From positions 1-31,916 of the forward strand of contig CALBTT010000091.1 in the NCBI GenBank assembly GCA_937967645.1: a DNA stretch of 31,916 nucleotides. Reading direction: 5' to 3'. This DNA comes from an uncultured Zoogloea sp. (GTDB lineage Bacteria; Pseudomonadota; Gammaproteobacteria; Burkholderiales; Rhodocyclaceae). Each line of letters begins with the position of its first letter. Positions within the stretch are counted from its first letter, which is position 1. The notes beneath the pieces are model-generated. The model worked only from the letters and a program-made list of their open reading frames with translations. It was not told the DNA's origin and did not search any database. The position numbers and the translations under genes are program-made. Shown one piece after another: positions 19,975 through 26,300 of this stretch.

Positions 19975-20212
19975 CAGCGCGGCGACAGGGGCGGCCAGTC
20001 CGGGGGAGGGGGCAGAGCAGCCCGCGGAATGGGGTGTCCTGGCCGGGTGAGGGGCGGGAGGTGTTGTTTGATCTTCGAGGGAGTGATTCCTGCGTACATA
20101 GCATCCCCGGAGATTGGTAGTTCGTAGAAGATGACGTTCCCACCGACGTGAGTTGGGACGAGATCGTTCGGTGCCTCGAACGTTGCCAGCAGAATGATGT
20201 TTGGACTGCGCC

Positions 20213-20591
20213 ATGAAGCAGTTTGCCTGTCACTACGCCTTACTGCGTTTTCGCCCCTTTGGCGTTAAAGCCCTCGGCCTCGATCAGGTCGAGCTCTCCT
20301 GCTCCGCCCACCGCGGCATGTGCGCCGTGATCTACGCCTCCGGCCGCATCAAGCTCTACACGCGCTATTCCTACCGCAAGAGTCCTTACCGCATCCCCCT
20401 CGGTGAGCTGGGCCTCCTCACCCTCGAACAGGCCCGCGTGCTCCACCAGCGCTACCGCCTTCAAGCGTCACAAGTCGAAAATCCGAAGGCCCCGAAGGTC
20501 TCGAATGCTGATGCTGATGGGTCTCACCGGCGTGCGTCTGGGTAAGGTGCGCGACCTGCAGTGTTGTTACCCGGTCTGCAGGGGCGCATAG
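20213..20591 (+). pseudogene. Broken tyrosine integrase remnant
   Basis: From ATG 20213 the frame encodes about 110 aa resembling the arm-type DNA-binding domain of phage/island tyrosine integrases: VIYASGRIKLYTRY, then YRIPLGELGLLTLEQAR and LHQRYRLQA. The frame then ends at 20545. A different frame (about 20500-20591) continues with MLMLMGLTGVRLGKVRDLQ, which matches the integrase Arg-I box (TGxRxGE..L). The intervening core-binding region is missing and the HxxR...Y catalytic part is absent. This indicates an internal deletion plus frameshift and 3' truncation. It is probably a relic of the element that brought the neighbouring PIN cassette. The family match is from motif reading only. Confidence 0.6.
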
Positions 20592-20615
20592 CACCCGCTC
20601 GTCTGGCGCGAGGGG

Positions 20616-20643
20616 TTACTTTAGGTACCGTTACTCGTAGAAT
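20616..20643 (+). promoter_or_regulatory. Candidate promoter giving a near-leaderless transcript
   Basis: TAGAAT (20638-20643) is a good -10 and TTACTT (20616-20621, 16-nt spacer) a weak -35. Initiation about 7 nt downstream would fall on the ATG at 20650, which has no Shine-Dalgarno sequence. A leaderless mRNA is therefore plausible. Confidence 0.45.
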
Positions 20644-20649
20644 GAATCC

Positions 20650-21423
20650 ATGGAAGCTCAGCGCGTCACCTTGGCACTTGATGATCACTCGGGTGGTTTT
20701 GAAACCACCCCGGATCGTGTTCGCCTAGCGGATTTGGCCCGCTTTGCCGACGAGGTGCAGATTTTCCTACGTGGTGAGTCAGGCGAGGTCGATACGAAGA
20801 GCTTGGAGGTGGCTGTCCGTAAAGGCTCTCTCGCCATCCAGACCGCGCCGATCCCGATGGCCCCCCGGCTTTTTGCTGATCTTCAGGCTTTGCTGGATGG
20901 TGACTTGCTTGATGGCCTCGACGCCAGGCGTAAAGAGGTGGTGGAGCGCTGGCAGAAAGCGGCTCGCCATACCCGCGGCCTTGCCTACAGAATTTCAGCT
21001 CCCTTCATGCAACGCCCGGTGGTGGTCGATGCGGAATCCGATTTTCGGGGCGATGATGCTGATCAGTGGGTACAGGTTGAGCGTTATATTCGGGGTGAGA
21101 TCCAGGATCTGGGCGGCAGCACAAGAGCCAATGCCCATGTTCGGCTTCCTGATGGCTCAACACTGAGAGTCACCACAGATAAGAGCCTGCTCCGAGAAGA
21201 CAAGGTCAACCGTCTTTACAAGATGGCTATGCTCCGCATCAAGGCTGAATTCAACGTTCTTACCCGTCAGTTGCGCAATGCTCAATTGATGGAATTTGTG
21301 GAGTACGCCAACCAGGTTGATGAAGCCGACTTGGCTCGTCTTACGCGTCGCGGCGCGAGCGCCTGGAAGGATGTGATCAATCCCACGGCCTGGGTGGATG
21401 AATTGCGGGGAGGGGAGCATTGA
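20650..21423 (+). CDS. Uncharacterised partner protein of the PIN nuclease, 257 aa
   Basis: Not a family I recognise. The N-terminal half reads as alternating strand/helix (FADEVQIFLRG, then LEVAVRKGSLAIQ), followed by a helical ARRKEVVERWQKAAR segment. The C-terminal half has WVQVERYIRGEIQDLGG, VRLPDGSTLRVTTD, a helical LRIKAEFNVLTRQLRNAQL, and a tail INPTAWVDELRGG. There is no signal peptide or membrane helix. It overlaps the downstream PIN gene by 4 bp, so the two are translationally coupled, as in toxin-antitoxin modules. It is three times longer than a usual VapB-type antitoxin and has no obvious ribbon-helix-helix or AbrB fold. Base composition is visibly less GC-rich than in surrounding genes, pointing to transfer. 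The role as antitoxin or accessory protein is inferred from position. Confidence 0.85.
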   Translation: MEAQRVTLALDDHSGGFETTPDRVRLADLARFADEVQIFLRGESGEVDTKSLEVAVRKGSLAIQTAPIPMAPRLFADLQALLDGDLLDGLDARRKEVVERWQKAARHTRGLAYRISAPFMQRPVVVDAESDFRGDDADQWVQVERYIRGEIQDLGGSTRANAHVRLPDGSTLRVTTDKSLLREDKVNRLYKMAMLRIKAEFNVLTRQLRNAQLMEFVEYANQVDEADLARLTRRGASAWKDVINPTAWVDELRGGEH

Positions 21424-21908
21424 ATAGCGTCCTGCTGGACACCAGTTTCCTCATCACGCTGGCAGACCCTTCAAGGCCGCACCACGCCGCCGCGCATCAG
21501 TATTTTCGTGAATGCGTTCATCGGCAGGTGCCGATGTATCTATCGACCATTGCCATCTCGGAATTTCAGGTCAAACAAGCCGTCAACGACCTGCCCTTAC
21601 GAAATCTGGTTGTGCTGCCTTTCAACGTCGATCACGCCATGCGTTGTGGTGTTCTGATACGGCAGTTATCCCGTGATCCGACCGATGATCGTGTCCGTGT
21701 AAAGGACGATTTCAAGCTCATCGCTCAGTGCGACTGTGAAGAGATCAGCCACCTGTTGAGCGAAGACGAAAGCACATTGGTCAAATACCTTGCCCGTTCC
21801 CAGGCGCCCGGCCAGCTCGCTACCCGATCAGTACTTCTGAAGCATGGTTTCGATGTTTCATGGTTTGAAAACGGGCAGTTCAGATTGCCCGATGAGCGTA
21901 GTAGTTAG
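21420..21908 (+). CDS. PIN-domain protein, probable VapC-like ribonuclease toxin
   Basis: A 162-aa PIN-domain protein predicted to be a metal-dependent ribonuclease. The acidic centre can be laid out as D7 (LLDTSFLITL), E48 (TIAISEF), D97 (KDDFKLIAQC) and D116 (LSEDEST), with the expected PIN spacing. About 40 residues follow the core, longer than a minimal VapC. It begins with TTG, whose bases overlap the upstream stop (TTGA at 21420-21423), and GGGGAGGGGAG lies just upstream as ribosome-binding site. The pairing with a 257-aa partner, the lower GC content, the integrase relic upstream and the terminator and tRNA downstream all suggest a mobile toxin-antitoxin or defence cassette. The cellular target is unknown. 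Confidence 0.82.
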   Translation: MNSVLLDTSFLITLADPSRPHHAAAHQYFRECVHRQVPMYLSTIAISEFQVKQAVNDLPLRNLVVLPFNVDHAMRCGVLIRQLSRDPTDDRVRVKDDFKLIAQCDCEEISHLLSEDESTLVKYLARSQAPGQLATRSVLLKHGFDVSWFENGQFRLPDERSS

Positions 21909-21960
21909 GCCGGTGCTGGATGCAGCTTGATAGAGCCCTACCCACCTCCGACCAGACAAC

Positions 21961-21992
21961 AAAAAAGCCAACCCGAAAAGGTTGGCTTTTTT
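21961..21992. terminator. Bidirectional intrinsic terminator between PIN gene and tRNA-Gly
   Basis: A6-GCCAACC, a CGAAAA loop, then GGTTGGC-T6 gives a 7-bp GC stem extended by A-T pairs. T-runs follow on both strands. It ends the PIN cassette on the plus strand and the tRNA on the minus strand. Confidence 0.93.
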
Positions 21993-22025
21993 GCTTACAG
22001 ATCAACGATCTGCCTGAATTCTATG

Positions 22026-22099
22026 TGGAGCGGGCGATGGGAATCGAACCCACGGCTCTAGCTTGGGAAGCTAGGGTATTACCATTATACGACGCCCGC
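22026..22099 (-). tRNA. tRNA-Gly (anticodon TCC)
   Basis: Read on the minus strand, the 7-bp acceptor GCGGGCG/CGCCCGC, an A-rich D-loop ending in TGGTAAT, an anticodon stem CTAGC/GCTAG with loop CTTCCCA, and a T-arm with GGTTCGATTCC are all present. The TCC anticodon reads GGA/GGG glycine codons. The 3' CCA is encoded (22026-22028). Its 3' end faces the PIN/integrase-relic patch, the usual side for integration into tRNA genes. Confidence 0.97.
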
Positions 22100-22167
22100 T
22101 CTGAATCCGTAATTCTACGCGGCGGGCGGCCCGAGAGCAACCGGGCGAGCGTGGTAAACTTCGTGCC

Positions 22168-22395
22168 ATGACTACGACTGCTTCAGCTTCGACTCTTTCC
22201 CTCACGATCAACGGCGAGGCCCGCGTGCTGGCGGGGCCGGCCACGGTGGCGTCCCTGCTCGACGAGATGGGGCTGGCCGGCAAGCGGCTGGCGGTGGAGC
22301 GCAACGGCGAGATCGTGCCGCGCGGGCTCCATGCGTCGACCGGGCTGGCCGATGGCGACCGGCTCGAGATCGTTGTGGCGGTGGGCGGCGGCTGA
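22168..22395 (+). CDS. thiS: Sulfur carrier protein ThiS
   Basis: A 75-aa ubiquitin-like sulfur carrier for the thiazole moiety of thiamin. The C-terminus ends VVAVGGG with the Gly-Gly tail that is adenylated and thiocarboxylated by ThiF. The N-terminal about 8 residues (TTTASAST) are longer than usual and precede LTINGEAR, where most family members start. ATG 22168 has no strong Shine-Dalgarno. thiG follows after 44 bp, so the two are probably co-transcribed. The gene starts 68 bp from the divergent tRNA-Gly. Confidence 0.93.
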   Translation: MTTTASASTLSLTINGEARVLAGPATVASLLDEMGLAGKRLAVERNGEIVPRGLHASTGLADGDRLEIVVAVGGG

Positions 22396-22439
22396 GGCCG
22401 TCCGGCTCCTTCTTTCATTTCTTTCAGACTGGCGCTTCG

Positions 22440-23225
22440 ATGGACGATTTGCTGACGATTGCAGGCAAGGCCTATTCCTCCCGGCTGCTGGTGGGCACGG
22501 GCAAGTACAAGGATTTCACCGAGACCCGCGAGGCTGTGGTGGCCAGCGGGGCGCAGATCGTCACCGTGGCGATCCGCCGGACCAACATCGGCCAGGACCC
22601 GAAGGCGCCCAGCCTGCTGGATGCGCTGCCGCCGTCCGAGTTCACCTACCTGCCCAACACCGCCGGCTGCTACAGCGCCGACGAGGCGGTGCGCACCCTG
22701 CGCCTGGCGCGGGAGCTGCTGGACGACCACCGGCTGGTGAAGCTGGAGGTGCTGGGCGATCCGCACACCCTCTTCCCCAACATGCCCGAAACCCTCAAGG
22801 CCGCCGAGACGCTGGTGAAGGAGGGCTTCGAGGTGATGGTGTACTGCTCCGACGATCCCATCCAGGCGAAGATGCTGGAGGATATCGGCTGTGTGGCGGT
22901 GATGCCCCTGGCTTCGCTGATCGGCTCCGGCATGGGGGTGCTCAACCCCTGGAACGTGCAGCTGGTGCGCGATGCGGTGAAGGTGCCGGTGCTGCTGGAT
23001 GCCGGCGTGGGTACGGCCTCGGATGCGGCCATCGCCATGGAGCTGGGTTGTGACGGCGTGCTGATGAACACCGCCATTGCCCTGGCGAAGGATCCGGTGA
23101 AGATGGCCGGTGCCATGAAAAAGGGCGTCGAGGCGGGGCGGGAGGCTTTCCTGGCCGGCCGTATGCCCCGGAAGTTCTACACCGCCAGCCCGAGTTCGCC
23201 CACCACGGGGATGATCGGTAGTTGA
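22440..23225 (+). CDS. thiG: Thiazole synthase ThiG
   Basis: A 261-aa TIM-barrel enzyme that condenses 1-deoxy-D-xylulose 5-phosphate, dehydroglycine and ThiS thiocarboxylate into the thiazole phosphate of thiamin. It starts MDDLLTIAGKAYSSRLLVGTGKY, typical of the family. The Schiff-base lysine is probably K101 in VKLEVLGD. PNTAGCYSADEAV, PLASLIGSGMG, LDAGVGTASDAAIAMELG and GVLMNTAIA are conserved phosphate-loop segments. The length is normal. It follows thiS in the same operon, with two hairpins after its stop. Confidence 0.97.
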   Translation: MDDLLTIAGKAYSSRLLVGTGKYKDFTETREAVVASGAQIVTVAIRRTNIGQDPKAPSLLDALPPSEFTYLPNTAGCYSADEAVRTLRLARELLDDHRLVKLEVLGDPHTLFPNMPETLKAAETLVKEGFEVMVYCSDDPIQAKMLEDIGCVAVMPLASLIGSGMGVLNPWNVQLVRDAVKVPVLLDAGVGTASDAAIAMELGCDGVLMNTAIALAKDPVKMAGAMKKGVEAGREAFLAGRMPRKFYTASPSSPTTGMIGS

Positions 23226-23230
23226 GTGCC

Positions 23231-23288
23231 GGGTGGTGCAGGCCACCCCGAGTGATTTTGCGGCGCGCCTGGGGTGCGCCGTTTTGGT
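23231..23288 (+). terminator. Tandem hairpins after thiG
   Basis: GGGTGG (23231-23236) pairs with CCACCC (23243-23248). Further on, CGGCGCGCC (23261-23269) pairs with GGTGCGCCG (23273-23281) with one wobble, followed by TTTTGGTTT. The second hairpin is a plausible intrinsic terminator of thiSG, ending only a few bases before the trmB start. Confidence 0.7.
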
Positions 23289-23291
23289 TTG

Positions 23292-24026
23292 ATGGATTCC
23301 CTCATGAGTGACGAACAACTTCCCGTTTCCGGCGACGAGCCGACCCCCGCCGGCCGCCTGACCTCCCAGTCCATCCGCAGCTTCGTGCTGCGCCAGGGGC
23401 GCATGTCGGAGGCCCAGCACCGGTTCCTGGACGAGATGATGCCCCGGGTCGGCCTGCCGTTCCGCCCGGAGCCGGTGGATCTTGCGCAGGTCTTCGGCCG
23501 CAAGGCGCCGCAGATCGTGGAGATTGGCTTCGGCATGGGCCAGGCCACGGCCCAGATCGCCCAGGCCCGACCGGACGACGACTTTGTCGGCGTCGAGGTG
23601 CATGCGCCCGGCGTGGGCGGCCTGTGCAAGCTGATCGAAGAGGGCGGCATCACCAATCTGCGCATCGTCCAGCACGATGCGGTGGAGGTGCTGCGGGACA
23701 TGATCCCGGAGGCGTCCCTGGCCGGGGTGCATATCTACTTCCCTGATCCGTGGCCGAAGAAGCGCCACCACAAGCGCCGGCTGGTGCAGGGGCCCTTCGT
23801 CAAGCTGATCGCCTCGCGCCTGGCGCCGGGCGGCTACCTGCACTGCGCCACCGACTGGGAGGAGTACGCCCAGCAGATGCTTGAGGTGCTGTCGGCCGAG
23901 CCCCAGCTGACCAACACCGCCGAGGGCTTTGCGCCCAAGCCCGACTATCGCCCCCTCACCAAGTTCGAGAACCGCGGCATCAAGCTCGGCCACGGGGTGT
24001 GGGACGTGATCTTCCGGAAGGTCTGA
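23292..24026 (+). CDS. trmB: tRNA (guanine-N7-)-methyltransferase TrmB
   Basis: A cytosolic SAM-dependent enzyme that makes m7G46 in tRNA variable loops. Visible are SFVLRQGRMSEAQ near the N-terminus, the SAM-binding IVEIGFGMGQ, GVEVHAPGVG, the family signature YFPDPWPKKRHHKRRL, ATDWEEYAQQML and the C-terminal TKFENRG. The frame allows ATGs at 23274, 23292 and 23304. The first overlaps the terminator stem, and 23292 or 23304 gives a normal 240-244-aa protein. A small membrane protein follows within 3 bp. Confidence 0.95.
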   Translation: MDSLMSDEQLPVSGDEPTPAGRLTSQSIRSFVLRQGRMSEAQHRFLDEMMPRVGLPFRPEPVDLAQVFGRKAPQIVEIGFGMGQATAQIAQARPDDDFVGVEVHAPGVGGLCKLIEEGGITNLRIVQHDAVEVLRDMIPEASLAGVHIYFPDPWPKKRHHKRRLVQGPFVKLIASRLAPGGYLHCATDWEEYAQQMLEVLSAEPQLTNTAEGFAPKPDYRPLTKFENRGIKLGHGVWDVIFRKV

Positions 24027-24028
24027 AG

Positions 24029-24253
24029 GTGGCCCTGAAACGCCTGCCGGTGGGCGCGTGGCTGCTCGGTGTTCCGGGCCTGCTCTGCCTCGTTGCGGGC
24101 GGCCTGCTGCTGGCCGGCCTGGGGGACGACCTGCATCCCCTGCTGCAGGAGTCTGGTGCCGGGCTGGTGCTGCTGGTGTCCGGCGTGGCGCTGGTCGGCA
24201 GTGCGGCGTTTCCGCTGGTGCTGGCCGAGCTGGCTGCGAAGGACGAGCTGTAG
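24029..24253 (+). CDS. Small two-helix membrane protein of unknown function
   Basis: A 74-aa protein with two hydrophobic helices (about 11-31 and 43-66) joined by a short acidic loop (GDDLHPLLQES). It ends in a charged AAKDEL. The GTG at 24029 is preceded by GGAAGG at 7-nt spacing and starts 3 bp after the trmB stop, so it is probably co-transcribed with it. An in-frame ATG at 23999 would overlap trmB. No family is recognised. Confidence 0.65.
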   Translation: MALKRLPVGAWLLGVPGLLCLVAGGLLLAGLGDDLHPLLQESGAGLVLLVSGVALVGSAAFPLVLAELAAKDEL

Positions 24254-24336
24254 GGGCCTGTAGGGGCCTGTAGGGGCGGCTTCAGCCGCCCGCAGGTGCT
24301 GAATCGAAGTCCGCGGGCGGCTGAAGCCGCCCCTAC
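24251..24336. repeat. REP-like element: tandem 10-mers plus perfect 24-bp inverted repeat
   Basis: The 10-mer TAGGGGCCTG occurs twice in tandem (24251-24270), then begins the left arm. The arms 24270-24293 and 24313-24336 are perfect inverted copies, 24 bp each with a 19-bp centre. Each arm is itself a hairpin (GGCGGCT-TC-AGCCGCC). The GTAGGGGCGGCTTCAGCCGCC core resembles REP/BIME units of Pseudomonas and relatives. It lies between the converging trmB unit and the acyltransferase genes, where such elements commonly sit. Confidence 0.85.
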
Positions 24337-24344
24337 GGGTTCGC

Positions 24345-25217
24345 TCAGTAGATCTTCGGTTCGCCGGGCGGGCGGGTCTTGAAGCGGCGGTGCACCCAGT
24401 AGTACTGGGCGGGCATGGTGCGCACCAGGTCTTCGATGCAGGCGTTCATGCGGCGGGTGTCGGCGTCCACGTCGCCGCTGGGGAAGTCGGTCCAGGGTTC
24501 GCCCAGGGTCACCACGTAGCCCTGACCGCCGGGCAGCATGCGGGTCACGCAGGTGATCACCACCGCGCCGCCGAGGCGGGTCAGGCGGGGCAGGGCCGAT
24601 AGGGTGGCGGCCTGCACGCCAAAGAAGGGCGAGAAGATGGAATCCTCGATCCCGTTGTCCATGTCCGGCAGGTAGTAGAACGGCCGGATCTCCTTCATGG
24701 CCTTGATCGACGCACGCACGCTCTCGTCCCGCCGCAGCAGCACCTGGCTGCCGAAGCGGCTGCGGCCGTGGTAGAGCCAGCGGTCGATCACCTGGTCCCG
24801 CTGGCGGGCATAGATGCTCACGCAGTCGAAGTCGGCTGCGATGCGGGTGCCGCCCAGGTCGAGGCCCAGGAAGTGGGGCGTCAGCATGATGATCGGCTGG
24901 CGCTGTTCGATCAGGCGGGTCAGGGTCTCCGCGCCCTCGATGCGCACCAGCCGGCGGATGCGTTCTTCAGGGGCGAACCAGGCCAGGCCCCGTTCGATCA
25001 GGCTGCGCCCCGCCAGGGCGAAGTGCTCTTTGGCCAGGGCCCGGCGCTCGGTCTCGGACAGCTCGGGGAAGCACAGGCGCAGGTTGGTGTTCACCACCCG
25101 CCGCCGCGGCGCGATGATCCAGTAGAGCAGCAGGCCGATGCCGCGGCCGATGGGGGCCTGGACGGACAGGGGCAGCCAGTGGATCAGCCACAGGAGGGCA
25201 ACAAGGAGACGGCTCAT
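24345..25217 (-). CDS. LpxL/LpxM-family lipid A acyltransferase (second of tandem pair)
   Basis: A 290-aa membrane-bound acyltransferase of the lauroyl/myristoyl lipid A (HtrB/MsbB) family. An N-terminal hydrophobic helix at about 4-20 is followed by NTNLRLCFPELSETER, the catalytic HX4D motif (TPHFLGLDLGG), YARQRDQVIDRW, LLRRDESVRA, YYLPDMDNG and a C-terminal YYWVHRRFKTRP. It adds a secondary acyl chain to Kdo-lipid A at the inner face of the inner membrane. The ATG overlaps the stop of the upstream homologue (ATGA), so translation is coupled. The open frame continues to 25922 but that part is a shadow of the other gene. Confidence 0.93.
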   Translation of the reverse strand: MSRLLVALLWLIHWLPLSVQAPIGRGIGLLLYWIIAPRRRVVNTNLRLCFPELSETERRALAKEHFALAGRSLIERGLAWFAPEERIRRLVRIEGAETLTRLIEQRQPIIMLTPHFLGLDLGGTRIAADFDCVSIYARQRDQVIDRWLYHGRSRFGSQVLLRRDESVRASIKAMKEIRPFYYLPDMDNGIEDSIFSPFFGVQAATLSALPRLTRLGGAVVITCVTRMLPGGQGYVVTLGEPWTDFPSGDVDADTRRMNACIEDLVRTMPAQYYWVHRRFKTRPPGEPKIY

Positions 25218-26086
25218 GCTTGGGGATTCCGGTGTGCAGGCGCAGGCGGTGCGCCGGAGGGGCGTTTGTAGCGGTTGTAGCCCCACAGGTACTGGGCGGG
25301 ATTCTCGCGGATCTGGGCTTCCAGTTCCTGGTTGATGGCGGTGGCGCGGGTTTCGGTATCGCCTTCCAGGGGGTGGAGCGCAGGGCGCAGGTGCAGGTGA
25401 AAGCCGCGCCCGGCGGGCAGGCGCTCGGCCCAGGCGAAGATCGTGGTCACGCCGCCCACCTCGGAGAGCCGGGCGGCGAGCGTCATGGTATACGCCGCCC
25501 GTCCGAAGAAGGGCAGCCAGGCCCCTTCTCCGCCACCGGGTACCTGGTCGGGCAGCATGCCAACCGCTTCGCCGGCCCGCAGGGCCTTGATCAAGCGGCG
25601 CACGCCACCCACATCGGCGGGGGCCAGGCGCATGTTGCCGCGGCTGCGGCCGGCGTCGATGAGGGGTTGCAGGACGGCCTTTTTGGGCGGGCGATAAAGC
25701 ACCGTGATCGGTTTGTGCAGGGAAAAGTACTGGGCGGCGATCTCGAAGCAACCCAGGTGGGGGGTGATGAAGAGGATGCCACCCCCCCGGGCTTCGGCGG
25801 CTTCCACATGTTGCCAGCCGCTCACCTGGACCATCTTGGCGCGGAGGTCGTCCTGAGGGCGCAGCAGCACCCAGGGGAGCTCGAGGGCCTGCTTGCCGAT
25901 CTCGCTGACGGCCTTGCGCCACAGCTGGTCCGCCGCCTGCTGGCCCAGCCCCTGCTCAAGGTTGCTGCGCAGGCGCCGACGATAGGTGGGTGACAGGGCG
26001 TAGGTCGCCCAGCCCGCGAGAACGCCCAGGGCTTGAAGCAATCCAAGGGGAAGACTGGCCAGAAACTTGAAGATCATGGAGGCCAT
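25214..26086 (-). CDS. LpxL-family acyltransferase (first of tandem pair)
   Basis: A 290-aa lysophospholipid/lipid A acyltransferase-family protein. It has an N-terminal hydrophobic segment (about 5-27), YRRRLRSNLEQGL, and the catalytic motif TPHLGCFEIAAQYF in HX4E form. VLYRPPKKA, LPDQVPGGGEGAWLPFFGRAAYT and a C-terminal YLWGYNRYKRP follow. The E variant of the motif is common in betaproteobacterial members and is not a sign of inactivity. Starts at 26086 and 26077 are both possible. With the overlapping downstream gene it probably provides the two late acylations of lipid A. It is divergent from metK. Confidence 0.92.
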   Translation of the reverse strand: MASMIFKFLASLPLGLLQALGVLAGWATYALSPTYRRRLRSNLEQGLGQQAADQLWRKAVSEIGKQALELPWVLLRPQDDLRAKMVQVSGWQHVEAAEARGGGILFITPHLGCFEIAAQYFSLHKPITVLYRPPKKAVLQPLIDAGRSRGNMRLAPADVGGVRRLIKALRAGEAVGMLPDQVPGGGEGAWLPFFGRAAYTMTLAARLSEVGGVTTIFAWAERLPAGRGFHLHLRPALHPLEGDTETRATAINQELEAQIRENPAQYLWGYNRYKRPSGAPPAPAHRNPQA

Positions 26087-26110
26087 CGCAATAAACGGGT
26101 CATGGCCGCT

Positions 26111-26138
26111 TTGACGGCCGGATGCGTAAAGCTATAAT
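26111..26138 (+). promoter_or_regulatory. Strong sigma-70 promoter of metK
   Basis: TTGACG (26111-26116) and TATAAT (26133-26138) with a 16-nt spacer are near-consensus. Transcription would start near 26145, giving a leader of about 155 nt before metK. Confidence 0.85.
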
Positions 26139-26244
26139 TGTGATTCCGCCGAGTTAATCCGACAACTTGCAGGGCGGGGTAGCTTGGCTTTAAAGCCTCT
26201 GGCTGATCCAAAAAATACTGCTAAAGCGTCGCCGCTCCGAAAAT

Positions 26245-26289
26245 CCCCCGAGACGGCAACGCCGATATACCGGGGGTTTTTGTTTTTTT
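26245..26289 (+). terminator. Intrinsic terminator/attenuator in the metK 5' leader
   Basis: CCCCCG (26245-26250) pairs with CGGGGG (26271-26276). An inner hairpin CGGC-AAC-GCCG (26254-26264) lies between them, followed at once by TTTTTGTTTTTTT (26277-26289). It lies between the promoter and the GGAG ribosome-binding site of metK. Upstream, CGGGG (26175-26179) could compete for the CCCCG arm, and GGCTTTAAAGCC (26186-26197) is a perfect palindrome. This indicates attenuation, or alternatively a short leader-derived RNA. No known riboswitch class was recognised. Confidence 0.7.
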
Positions 26290-26300
26290 GGAGCCTTACC

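Larger units (their letters stand above)
19767..20212. other. Intergenic accessory region, no intact gene
   Basis: No convincing complete gene is present in this 446-bp stretch. It holds two strong hairpins (listed separately). Its right half is less GC-rich. Read on the minus strand from about 20232 to 20040, it contains a stop-free run including NIILLATFEAPNDL and NVIFYELPISGDAMYAGITP. This could be a decayed gene fragment, but it has no recognised family and no start codon. No copy of the nearby tRNA-Gly 3' end was found here. Confidence 0.5.

Noticed and set aside
19767..20212. Attachment-site copy of the tRNA-Gly 3' end marking an island boundary
   Set aside because: I looked for the T-arm/acceptor sequence in both orientations and found no convincing duplicate, so island limits are not defined.
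22071..23993. Long minus-strand open frame over thiS, thiG and trmB
   Set aside because: It runs antisense to three well-recognised housekeeping genes and covers the tRNA, so it is a composition artefact.
26184..26300. In-frame N-terminal extension of MetK
   Set aside because: It crosses the terminator hairpin and T-tract, lacks family similarity, and the ATG at 26301 has a Shine-Dalgarno and the conserved start.
26140..26300. SAH riboswitch or 4.5S/6S RNA in the metK leader
   Set aside because: The conserved SAH-riboswitch core and the SRP-RNA tetraloop region are not present. Only the attenuator-like structure can be supported.
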